NCBI GenBank assembly: GCA_947095585.1
Contig: OX352764.1
Span: 8,293,001-8,357,000, forward strand
DNA: 64,000 nt
Source: Nephrocerus scutellatus
Lineage: Eukaryota; Arthropoda; Insecta; Diptera; Pipunculidae
Reading direction: 5' to 3'
Part shown: positions 23,346 through 36,700 of the stretch, one piece after another
How positions within the stretch are numbered: the stretch's first letter is position 1
Layout of the letters: each line of letters begins with the position of its first letter
Notes under the pieces: model-generated
What the model saw: the letters and a program-made list of their open reading frames with translations, nothing else
The model's database searches: none
What the model was told of the DNA's origin: nothing
Position numbers and translations under genes: made by a program

Positions 23346-24583
23346 ATACAGAACAAACAGGGGTAAGTCAAATTAAATAAAAGTTCAAAAGATAAATTTT
23401 CATAATAAAAAAACTAAAAACCGAATTTTTTAATTCATTTGTTAGGTGCTTCTAATGTTATGAACCGCAGTGTATTGCTCGCAGTGTCTGCTTCGCTCGA
23501 TATGCTTATATCATATCCATATCACATGTAATGTTAAGGAGACTAGCTGTGTTTTGGCCAACTACAAATCACGCACCCATCGATGAGTGATGACGTTATT
23601 TCCGCCGAGGTCAACATCACAATGAGACATTTATTGTATTTATAAGAAATTGTTCCATTTCATTTGGAATCTGCTGTTGAACTAGTCTTTCCATCTTAAA
23701 ATCTACATCTTTAGACGTAATAAAACCAGAACATCATCTAAGCATCAGTGTGTATGCATACCTAAGGCACATTGAAAGTGAGATTGTATTACACTTATAT
23801 GCTCAGCAGTTTCCATTTCGATCGTAAATGCAAACAACAAATATGTACTGTGACTGTGAGAAATTCTTTATTATATTTCGTAGTCTGCTTTGCTTCATTT
23901 GAGATTTCATTGAAAAACTCACCTCTGGAGATCAAAAGTTGAACAACAGGGGACAAGCGCGATATCAGCAACTGCTGCAGAAACAGTTTGGATTTTTCAA
24001 TGAGACGTAGTGATGGGAGTCAATAATTAATCAGCAATCAGCACAGTGATCGATCAGCAGAGTAGAAGTGTTGTGCCAATTAATGTGCGCTTGCCGCTTG
24101 AAGCGTTGTTTGGTTAATTATTTTTACGAAATTTCAAGATTACAACGTTCTACTTCACACCTTTGCTGATAAGAAATTATGAATAAGCAATGAGACAATT
24201 TCTGTGGCCATAAGTGACAATTAATCCGTTTTCTGTGAAAAACCTTAAACCTTTTAAGTATCGGCAGTTATTTTTTTTTTATTAATACGTTAAATAACTT
24301 TATAAAGTGTAGTTGATTACATGATTGTATTTAAAAAAAAGTAAGACGTTGAAAATTTGATTCGATCAAAACAATATTGTCAACCAGTTAACCGGTTTTT
24401 TGCTTGTTACTACTAATAAAGTGTTATTACTTCATTTGTTGTTTTTTTAATAATATAAATATTTGCTTTGTTTACTAAATAACTGGTCGTATATGTTTAT
24501 ATGTTGAAATTAATACAATACAATTTTATGATAAAAATCAACCAATACCGACCGACTAGCAACACGAGCCACCTTATTGTAAA
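23346..24583. other. Region upstream of Tg exon 1A
   Basis: No gene recognised. The right half presumably contains the promoter and 5' UTR of the first Tg transcript; I see no clear TATA or initiator that I would commit to. 23440-23580 is less AT-rich and may be another repeat remnant. Confidence 0.4.
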
Positions 24584-24743
24584 ATGGGAAACAAATTAGC
24601 ACGATCCAATTTATTGAGCTGTCCGAGTTTTTGCCAGCGAAAGTCCTGGTCCCCTAAACAAATTGGGGACAATAATGTACACATGGGTCAGTTACATTCG
24701 CAAACAAGCAACGCCACTGCAACAAATGGAATAGATGATGTTG
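24584..24743 (+). CDS. Tg: Tg exon 1A, N-myristoylation-type first coding exon
   Basis: 53 codons plus one base. It starts MGNKLARSNLL, a fitting N-myristoylation signal (Gly2, Asn3, small residue at 6), with Cys13 and Cys17 as possible palmitoylation sites. The Drosophila TG-A isoform is known to be acylated and released with exosomes, and this exon is its natural counterpart. Donor g|gtaggt at 24744 leaves phase 1, as required by the acceptor at 37820. Confidence 0.85.
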
Positions 24744-27700
24744 GTAGGTTATAAGAATTTTATTTTACAAGCGGAGTGATTATACATTTATGTAAATAAG
24801 TTTAGAACTTTAAGAATAATTTACAGAGTTTGGCATCAAATATGGTATAATGCTTATGGAATTGATGTAACCATGCTTCATTGAATTAAACCCTTTCCGA
24901 CCATGCAATACAATTGGCTTGAGACGATGTTTAAGTCTGAAGTTCTGGTATTCCCTTAGATTCAAATGCTTATCTATAAACTCTCTACAATTACTAACAT
25001 TTCTATAAGTTTTTATTTTATTTTTGGAAATATTTTATGATGTTACAAGAAATATATATTGAACTTCTGAATTTTGTTAAACAGTTAATTGCAAAATACG
25101 ATAGTCATTTAAGAAATCTCAAAATTTCACCGCATGAAGGAATTTCAGATTACTATATATATTACCTTTAGTAATTCGTAAAATGGCAGACAGCGATACG
25201 AATTGCTACAGAAAGGAGATATTGTAATCTGAAATTCTCAGAAATTATTTCTATCACATCGTTGAGTAAAATCATCCAAAAACATGTTTAGCCATAATAA
25301 AAGTGATCCATAGTTATACAGGGTGTCCCCTAATTCGTCAAGGATATTTTGGGAAATGATTCTTGGGTATATTCTGAGAAAAAGTTCGTTCTACAGTAGG
25401 GGTCTATCTCCAATGTTGACATCATTTATCGAGGATTTAAGAAAAAGCTTACTTTGGTGTACCCTGACCCGTGTTAACGGAAATTGCTCTGTTAATACCA
25501 ATGGTAGAAACTTCGTTTGGGACTTTATTTTTAGAAGAAATACAAGCCTTTGTAACTGCGTTTAAATAAAGTTGATATCTTGTTTGAGTTTTCAGATATC
25601 CAATTTCAATGCCTGTTCCAGTTTTCTTAGTTTGCCCATCTCTGATCTCCAGGCGCTCGTTTGGGTATTGCGATTAAATTGGTGGATGGATAGAATGAAA
25701 CTCATAATTGGTAACTGACAAGCAAATGATTTTTTTACTAGGGACATAACAATTTTGTATTTTAATACAAACGCCCACTAAACTTTTTTTCTGATCGGTA
25801 AATGTCAAAACGTCAGTTAAGGTTTACATTTTTTTAGTGGTAAACGAAACATACTCACCAGACTTGAATCCAATAGACTTTTCCATATGGTCCCTTTTTT
25901 AGGCCGATGTCTCGACAAAAATATATGATAGTGTGGACGCTTTGAAGACACCTCTTTGTAGAGAATGGACCAAAATAGCAACAAATCACGTTCGTGCACC
26001 ATGCAGTGCCTTCACTAAGAGACTCGACGCTTTCATACGCGCCAAAGGTGGCTATATCAGTCAGTAACGTGTTTTAAATGTTTTTAACATTTTCTGAAAA
26101 AATTTAATAAAAGTAGTCATAAATGACGAAATTATAGGATTTTGATTTAGTAACACTTCGATCGCCTGCTCCTGTATAGCTATTTGATTTGGTTACTTGT
26201 ACAAGATTTAAGTAATTTCGGGTCAAAAAGTACGTATACAAAAATTCACGACAATTATGCCATATGAAGAACATCTAGAAATGTGTACGGAAAAAGGATT
26301 TTTTTAAATGCTTAAATGCTAAAAGTAGGTATTGAATCCGAGCTTATCTACTATTCAGAGTCTTTATTTTAAAGTTTATACGTTACAAGCTAACGGATAG
26401 GCTAATATGTATTAATATAAACAAAGGCGTAGGTAGAAATTCTATACTTTTTCAAAGAGGATATAGTTTTTTATTTTTTTTAACCTAAAAAATAAAACTG
26501 GTTGCATATAAAAGTATTGTACTTATTGTCGTTTCTGTCTAATTTTAATAGAAATTATGCACATATCAACTGTTTTATATTTAAGTCTCTCAATAAATCT
26601 GATAGAAATGCTAATTTAAATTCGTAATTCTAAGTTAGTTGGCAGTTGCAGTTGTTGTTATGACGAAAATACGAGTACACTGTTGTTGCTATTGCAAATA
26701 AAACCTCCAACGACATGCCGCTTTAAACATAGCAAATCAAGTCTGATGTAACATACGCCTTATTATTGTTTCGACATGTAACACTGTAGCTCAAATGTGA
26801 CTGATGCAAGGAAAATACCTTTAAAGACCATCGTAAAACAATCGATTAATTATAGTTCTATGCACTTAATATATAATATTACTTAACCATGCTCTCTGTT
26901 CTGCAGTTTGCACCAAATTATATTGCATAATTTGTAGTATAACAAAATGAGGCCATTATAACTTTACGAGCAATAAATATAATTAAATGAAAGGCCAAGT
27001 TGTTTAAAATGCTTTTGTGTAATATTTTTCCAGTACGTTATTAATTCTCTGATACGTTCTTTGGAACACATTACATATTCATAATATATGAAACATATTT
27101 TAAAACAGAAAATACTCGCTTTGCGTAATCTGGAGAATATGGTAGATGAGGAAGTAATTTGTAGCCCAATTAATTACCATTTACCCTCACTTTCATAGAC
27201 TTTTGTGACCTTGTGAGGTGGCCTTTTGGAAAATAACTTTTTTCCTCACCAAACGTCCATCATTTCTGGCGAGTTGCTCATTTGGACAACGTATCATTTG
27301 TTAAAGATACTCGTACAACCGCATTTAAATTCAGTTACACGAATGTAATAAGTAGCAAGTGTCGTTCTCATGGGTGTATCTATACACTTAATTACTTTTA
27401 GAATACGCGTAAAGATGTTAAATAATATTTGTGCCATTAAAATGCCATATGGAAATCTCTTTGTTCTGTTGGATGTACGCACCCCAAAATTCCTTCCACA
27501 TTATATCGTTTATTGTATTCAATGATTAGGCTAATAACCCCGCTCCTAAGCCAAACAAGCATTAATACTGAAACTGTTGTGTGGCCAAGACCAAAAACCA
27601 GTTTTAAAGCCAAACATTACGATGATGATATCATTGATAAATTATTTTCTACAAATTATATGATCTAAATATATAAAAATGAAACTTTGTGTTTATGGAT

Positions 27701-30700
27701 GTATGTATGTATGTTCCCTATGGACCGCCAAACCCTTTAACCGATCGCGCTTTTCAATATGGACATAACAATTTTGTATTTTAATAAAAACCCACCTTTA
27801 TATTTTTTTATGATTTGTCAATGTCAAAACGTTAGTCAAGTCTTACGTTTTTCTCCTACCAAGTTCACGAACCAGCAACTTTAGTAAATTATTAAAAATT
27901 TCTAACAAATTTCTGAGTCGCGGTGTTTACAACTTTAAAAGCGCTTTCTCCAATTTTCGGTCGTAATAATCGTCCCACCAGACAGGCTGTGCGTACTATA
28001 GTGGATAAATTCGGTTCAACATGTTGACTATTGAATGTTTCTGTGCCAGTGAGACAATGCACCGGTCGAAGTACCGCAAATATCGCAACCGTAAAGTGTT
28101 TCAGTTCAAAATGAGCCAAATAAGTCGTTTCAACGCCATAGTAATTGGGGTTCTTGCAGTCCACATTGTGGCGAATTTTGGTTAAATATCAAGGTCTACA
28201 CGCTAGTAAGGAACAGCTAGTAAGTTAATAGTTTACAAGTCATTCCTCATTGTTCACAAAGCTCTCACAATGGACGAACTTTATACGTAAGACTTATATA
28301 GGATTGTATAGATTTTGGTTTCGACAAAAAAATTTTGAAAATCCATACCATCTTGTAAGTCTTAAGTTTTAAGTTTTTCAATTGTAAGAGCACGCTGATC
28401 TGAAATCAATTTATCCATATCTTGAACATTTGCACTTTTTGCAAGTAATTACCTATGATCCATTTATCAAAAAGAAGATGTTAAATTGTAAGTTGTTGCA
28501 AAATGTTTCTCCACAATTCAGAATGGTCTTTAGTTTTTTAAAAATGTCGGCCTGTTGGGACGGTCAGAGTTGTAGAGTGTTTCTGTTTGCTCTTCAGAGA
28601 GTTCATCAGAAAAACTCACAAACTTAAATATCCGTAATATGTATCAAAAAACGCCGGCGATAAATGATAATTGCTATGCGTCGGAAATTCCATAAATACA
28701 CGATTACAAACATATTCATTGATGACAAATACTTTACAATACACAAAATAATGCATGTACGTGAATGGATTACAAACTTTATATATCAGTAATTCATCAC
28801 AAATCAAATTACCAAAACAAAAATTGCTCTGCGACACAATCGCATTAAGGCACGTCGTACGTTCGTTCCTACATTATAGCAAATCGGTGGAGTGATCGAG
28901 CTATGTTGATGATTGTCAATGGGTGGGTGGGTGACCTTGTTGAAATGGAAAAATATGCTAAAATTTACATCTATGACAAAAGTAAGTAAAAGTAAGTTGG
29001 TGCAAAATTGTAACTTGGTAGGTTAACTGTGCCTCTGCATATAGGAAGTGATGATCTAGTTAACACCCACTCCAAGCTTCAAGTGTGGGCTAGCCTAACA
29101 TTGCATTCTGATGCATTTTTTTATAAATAATTATTGTTGACTAAATAAACTTGACATGATCTCAGAGTGTAGTTCATTTTCTAACACATCAGATGACACC
29201 AATATGTCAGCGCTTTAAGACATTAGCAGTTAATTGGCTTAGTAGATTTAATAAGATACCATAGGAAGTTTAGAGTTGGTCCTGTCAGAAACATAATCTT
29301 AGTTATCGCGTAACTTTACATATACCCATGGGCACTCAATAATGGCTAACGGTAACGGAAAGAGGAGATGTCGATGTGCATGCAATTTAATTGCCTTTGA
29401 TCATATTGATTCGGAAATACAGAGCTTTGTAAAGCAGATTCGTGTTGCACGACTAAAGAAAGAGTCTCTAAACTTAAGTCTCTAAGGCTTAAGGGCCAAC
29501 TCTATTGGGCTGCAGTGGGCTTATTCTCACGACAAAACCGAACGAAAAGCTTAGCTAATTTCTCTCATTCTTTAATTTACCCAACTTTAGCAACTACTTG
29601 CATTTCATACAATTTCTCTCAGTTTTCCACACCGAATATCTCACTTCACTGACACCTTGCTTAATCCCAAGTTAACGAACATTTGACGAAGCCGACAAAA
29701 ATCACATTCTGGTCACAGCATACGAATTGCATGTTATGAGTCGTTCACATCAGCTAAATTAATCCAACTCAAGTCCATTATAGTTGGCTCTTTAAGGGTA
29801 AACTGATGAGCATTCAAAGTGCCACGAGTATGGAGGGGCGGAATGCAACTGGCTCTTTATCTTAAGCAACTTTCATGGAAAACCCGGTCTGAAAAGAAGA
29901 AGAGTTCTTTGTTTCTCGTTTTCTAAAGTGATTGGGAGTGTAAAATTGCCGTTCTGTGTTCACATGTACGGTTGAGTTGATGCATGAAGCAATCAAAATA
30001 TACAGGTTTATGAGCACAATGATCAAGTTTTATAGTGCTCGGGTGTGAACTTTCAACTCCATCTAACACAACTACTTCCCTCTTCTCTTATCACAATATT
30101 TTTAGGCCTACTCTCTGTGCCTAGGCATCATAAAGGGGCCCTTTAAAACGTGCGCTTATACTTAAAAAAACATATATACATATGCGTTGCCAATTTTTCT
30201 GATGACTTATGGTTATTGTCATGGTGCATGTTAGGTTAGGTTAAGGTGGCAGTCAGTGGAAAAGCCGACACACTTAGACCAGTAATGGGCCATTGTATTA
30301 CAACATGGACCGAGAAACTCTTACTCGTTTAACCATTTGGAGCTTCGTATGAAGCGCAAGAGACTACTAATGTCAGTATTGGTAAGATCTTAACGGGCAT
30401 TGTAAAAGAAAGCTTCATATGGAGCTTACGTTTTTGAGAGAGGGTTGGGGACCTACAAAGAAGGTACAGAATGCTCTCCTCCTCCTCGACCATACAGCTT
30501 CTGCAGAAGTTGTTCGAGAAAACTTTAAGACTTGCTGCATGCTTGTCTAATAGACAGTGCCCAGTGATCACACCTATTATATCACTGATGCGCAATATTT
30601 TTTCACTTGGAGCACTTCGGCCATCTCCTTTAGAGATGATCGACAGTTAAGGGCTTCAAAATAGTTCGTAGAGACTGATTCCAGGGATTCCAGCGAAGCT

Positions 30701-33700
30701 TGGCTATCCGAGAAAATGCGGATATCATATTCCTCTTCAGCCATGATAGCACTTCATTAATCGCTATAAGTCATGGTCAGCGCAACTTTCCATCGCATTC
30801 CAAATCGAATTAGTTATTGTTTTGAGTGTACGTTTCTTTACGTTCACGCTCATTCACTACACCTAATAAGAACTGTTCTTTTTATTTAAAAAGTAACTGT
30901 TACATTCTGTCCACTTACATTTTTCGTTTCTTTTGAATTAGTCACAAATCACTGTCACTTTCTTCCCGGATAAATGATGAAATTCCAAACCAAGCCGAGG
31001 TTAGTGGTCATTATTGTGTGTTGCCTCTGATTCATCTTTGGCATTTTGTCAACATTCTTTGCAGTATGCTCGTATGTTTCTAATTAAATATTAAATTATT
31101 TTTATTAAAATTCTAAACTATGATTGATTCAAAACCCACAAAAACTGTGGGCGTAAATTGTTAATAATGAAAATTTATTGCATTTGCCTACACGCACGTG
31201 TCACGTTTTACATGTCTTGCTCATATTTTAACTTCTCATTAAATCGAAATATTCTATATTCTATTTCAGCAGAATGTTGTTTTGGACATTTAAAGTTACG
31301 AGTATTTAATTTGTCAAATCCAAAAGGTTATAATTTTTCAGTTTATTTGTTTCTTTGAGGGGGCAATTCCTGTCGTATCTTCATTGTTGTCCGCTTAATT
31401 CCCCGTAGGTTACAAGGTGACAAACCTCTAAAACTCTTCTTCTCTGAAAAAAGTGAGTGATTGAGTAATTAATCATGAATACGATCGTAATGACTCCAGC
31501 GGAAACAGAAGCCAGAGCAACAGCACTAAAAAGGGCATCGTGAGTCGTGACATTGGAGCGCGACGGCCGCTTGGCGCTAAGAATGTACGCATAATTCCCA
31601 TAATTGTACCATGATTCAATTTCCCGTATTCATCCATCACACAATGGTGAACGATGACGACACATGCATTTTTTTGCTAATATTCCTAATGAAACTTGTT
31701 ATGCTATCCACGCGTTGGCACGAGCTATCTGAATCGCAAAAATACGAGTACCAGTACCAGATATTTGCATCAGTTTTGTTGTCACAGATCACAGTCAGTT
31801 ATTGGGCCCGGTCGTGTTAGGCAGCAGATCGATTCGGTGTATTTGATTTAAAGTGGATGAGTGGGGCGAGTGCTCTTCAATCAGTTAGATACTTAATTAA
31901 AGAATTTTCATTTTTGAAATAGTTTCTAACTACAAATCAGTTGCTGTTAGTTGTCGGCTATGGTCGGACATTGTTTTTAAATTTCCGCACTACCGACGTT
32001 TGATATTTTGTGTGATCGTGTAAACGATATTGTGTCGTATAGCGGGAAATTTTAAAGTGAATCTACCAAGTATCAATAAAAGTTTTTAAAACAATTTACA
32101 TAAAAAATAAAAATAATAAAACAGGATGTCGAATTGGTATTCTCCGTATATTCCATCATGGGTAACACGCTGGCGTCAAGTTTATCCATCACCTTCACCG
32201 TCGCCACCCAAAAATCGTTGGCCTTCACCAGAATGTAATAAAACCAAATATTTTCTTACACAATACTAATTGATTATGAGCTTTTTATTGTAATTTTTTG
32301 TGTTTGTTTTTTTTGTATGGCCTTAACGTACGAAGAGCCACACATCCGATGATAACGATCTTTACTGGGTTTTATCTTTGACTGTGATCATTGTGTTGTT
32401 GCTATTTTTAGTTAAAAAATTAGTAGGTTTAGTTACAAACATTATTGCAAGGGCGTCGAATTTGGATGTGTGCTTATGACAACTTGGTTTTTTATTAGAC
32501 AGAAGGTTAAAACTTCAAGAAAGACAAAATCTTTCAATTAAAAGAGCGTAAGAAAAGAATTGTCTTCTAGCTTACAGGAAGGTATTATTACAAACCGGCT
32601 TATTCAGCTTATTAAAAAATTTCTTCAAGCAGTGATTAAACTCTTGTTTTTAAAAAAGAAAAAGAACAATTAAACCTAAACTGAGTTAAACGAAGTTTAT
32701 GGACTCTGCACCTACGTAAAATATTGCATATATGAATTTTTACGCGGTCGTACGAGCATGTTTGATGAAGAACGCCGTCATAATGAGGTCACCACATCAT
32801 AAATGATTAAAAAAATCCTTAATATTGATATTAAGTTAAAATCCACGAGATAGTTGAGACAGTTGAGGTATCTCAGATAATCGACTTCTCAATATCTAAA
32901 ACGAACATTTGCAAAAGCTATTCGCGCGATGGGTAAAGCATTTGGTCAGAATTGACAACAATCACACTTTGGAGGCGATCCAAACAAAATTATGCGTTGA
33001 CTCATAACTGTAGACGAAAAATTGACCCATTACTGCATATCAGAGATGAAGAACCATACAAAAAAATGGATTTATCCAAGCGAATCAACGCCGAAAAAGG
33101 CAAAAGTCACTCCATCAGCTGGAGTGGATACAATTTTCTGGGCTGATAGACGCATAAATCACATCAATTTAGTTGAAAGAGGCTTGGCCGTCCTCGCCGT
33201 TGTGTCCCATAAATCCTACCGCAAAGGTCTTTCCGAGCAGGATCCTCTTCGCTCATGCGAGCTATGTGTCCTGTCCCAAAAGCATACCGAGCTTAAATCT
33301 CTTCACGATCTTAGCTTCGCATTAACGCTCGTAGATCTCATCATTATAGGGTCTCCGGAATCATCCTTCCTCACATACGGGGCCAACAATTCCCTCTCAA
33401 ACGCGGCTAAGAGATCAGAATGCTTTTTGCAAACCAAACCCAAGTGTCGTATCCATATGTGACCATGTGGTATGACCATTGTCCTATATACACCAACAGG
33501 CTGGATGTTATGGTGAAATTCGTGGATTTGAAGAGTCTTGACTATAGAAGGCTTTAAGCAACCGCGTATTTCTGGTTTCATGATGTTGACCCGAGATAGT
33601 TAAAGGATTGCACTACTTCAAATTCGCGCTCCACTATTTTAATTGAGGTATCAATGTAGATCTTCTGTTCGCAGACGCGGCCACCATATTCATTGTTTTG

Positions 33701-36700
33701 TTCTCATTTATGTGCAGCCCCAGATTTTGTGCCGTCCGCTTGATCTGGGTGAAAGCTTCATGTACAGCTCTTGGGTTTCTACCAACGATGTCAATTTCGT
33801 CTGCGTAAGCCAGTTTTTCAATGGACTTATAGAGGATTGTTCCTCTCGCCGCTGCATGGAGTTTCGTATCAGTTTCTCCAAAGCCAGGTTGAAGAGGACG
33901 CAGGCCAGTCCATCCCCTTGTCGGAGCCCGTTATAGATGTTGAATGGGCGTGATAGTGATCCAGATATTTTTACTTGTCTTATAACATTGTTCATGGTCA
34001 ACCTACATGTAAGTCGCTAGCTTACATTCGTTATCGAACCAGTCGTTCCTATCTTTATGACTACTGTCTAAGATGGAGCCAGCAGTACTAATGACAATAT
34101 TCTTAAGGCGTGTCCAATTCTCTTCTACGCCCGGCATACATACCTGGCGAATATTATTGAACTGTTTCAACAAAGATTTGCAATATTTATCGAAGATCTC
34201 TTCATCAGCTTACAAGTCTCATTCGATCAGTTGGAAAAGTTATAGCTACAGTTTTATGGGTTTCAGCAAGAAGCATAATCCTCATCGATTCGGTGAGCGA
34301 AAACTATTGGACCGTTCCATAGAACGTTAACCAATAACATTTGGCAAAGAAAAAAGTTCTCTTCAATCAAGACCAGCTTACAAATCCGTAGAAGCGATAG
34401 TATAACTTGGTGAAATGGGCTACGAATAGCTTCCTTAACAACCATATTCTCCATATTTAGCCCATTAGCGAATATTTTCTATTTCCAAGTTTAAGAAAAT
34501 GTCTGGAAAGAAAAACGTTTGGCTCTATTGAATAAGTTATCTTTCAAACAAATGTATATTTTGAACTGTCGGATAAATCATACTATTCAGAGGTGATCAA
34601 AAATTTAGAAAAACATTGCAGTAAGTGTATCAAGCTATGTTGAAAAATAAATAAATTTTGTCCAAAATGTAGGTTAAGTCTAGTTACTTAACACTGCCCT
34701 CGCCATGCCTAATTAATACTATAAACATGTACTCCGCTTGATTTGTTAGAAATAAAAACAAAAACGCTATATGCAAATTTGCGGGAGTGTCAACCTAAAC
34801 AATTTCGATGTAGGTATTTCCAAGAGCACAACCTTTAAGCTGCAGTTATCTTTATTTTTGTGTTTTGCGTAACAGGTTGGCTAACTGAATGCAATTTTTA
34901 TTTATTTAAATTCATTAAACAACTACGTCATTTGCTTAATTTCCATCAAAATGTTTAAATATTTACTCTTAAATTCTTTAGTCTGAACACAGATTTCACC
35001 TCCTTACTGCTCTCACCGACTCACTCGTACATTCATTTGTTTCTTCATTCGAGTCTTCTGTTATTGCAAATTGAAGAAAATCATACCAAGAACCACAACA
35101 AACTTTATATTAATTACCCTGTGTGTAATAAACGAAAACGTGAAATTTCGCATATTTGTTCGTCTATAATACTTAAACAATATGTTAAGTTGGATAAACA
35201 AAAGCCAATCACCCATCCACCCACCATTATCAATCGACAAAATACGAGTACAAATTTCTTTAAAAATAAACACAAAATTAGCAGCTGAAGCAACAATAAT
35301 AAATCATCACTTTAAAACAATAAACTAAACTTAAACATTTATTTGAATTTTAGTATCACGTGGGAACTAAAAATTCTGAGTTTTTCTTACTGTGGTTAAA
35401 AGGAGGACATACCATTACCACCTATCCAGTGTAATGAATAATTGCGTTTTGCGAGTAGGGAAAGGGAGGACCCGTAGAACCATTGAATCGTTTAATCGTA
35501 TTTGGCGCCACATATCGGTGCCAATAATTTATGTTGAGAGCAACATATAGACTGGTATTTCATATACGTACTAAGCTCAATAGCATGATTCATGATGATG
35601 ATTCCTAATGACTTTTGTTCGGATGGATTTACCGCTTCCGATTATTTTAGTTCATTTTTATTGTGATGGCGTCATTGCGCGCCAAAAAGTAAATGAGAAA
35701 ATGCTCGCGGATACCGACTATGCAGAACACAGACTTCGTATTTTAACGTTTGTCTAATTTCTAATACATTTACTTTAATCTTTTAGATAAAATTGCTTTC
35801 AAATGCAATTATTTTCTTATAATAATTTCTGTGCACCATCTGCTGGTTCTGGAAAAGGCTGTACGCTGGGAATTTAAAAATGCAAAAAGTTCGGTTCAAT
35901 GTCAAAAGAAAAATCATCAAATTAATTTTTTTTAGGAATTGTTACGAAATTTCAGAATATATCCCTAATTCACATAAAGCTCTTATACACTTATACTATA
36001 TTATATAGGGTGTCCCAACAAGAGCGCCGGATTCTCTTGTATTAAAATTCAAATTTTTGTATATATAGGAGCTTCTCAATTCGCTATATAGATAGTTGTA
36101 ATTCAGTCTAAAGACTGAATTAGTTTAAAAGAATTGTGGTTTATGAAAAACCCCTTAAAACCAAAAAACCTATTAATACAACACAAATCTCCAAATTACG
36201 CCATCACAAGCGGAGCGCTAAACAATTGTTTTGAAACAAGTCCGATCAAATTCTGACTGGTAGAAATCGAGATATACGAATAGACAAACTGACAAATTGA
36301 CTTGACAAACAAACGCACGCTGAAAAAAAATCCTTTGCGCTGATTATTAGCTTCGACTTTCGGGATCGCAATAAAACTCGCCATATAATTTTTATAAACA
36401 AGTACAAACAAGTACAACTACATATGTGGTACAAATACCACATATAACCTAAATATATGCAATGGGTCTTGGTAACTTCTTAATTCTAATACAATTCAAT
36501 ACAATGCTTATTCTTAAACAACTGAGTCTACAGATGGCGATGGTTAGTGTACTAAAACTACTTTTCGTAACTGTATTTTTTGGGGTCAGTTTGTTTGCCA
36601 GGTACCTTATACCGTTGATGTTCAAAGCAAATTTAATCAGTTCTTCGTCTTGTTCTAAAAAATCTCTAATCGGAGATACACATTGTGCAAAGTTTGAATA

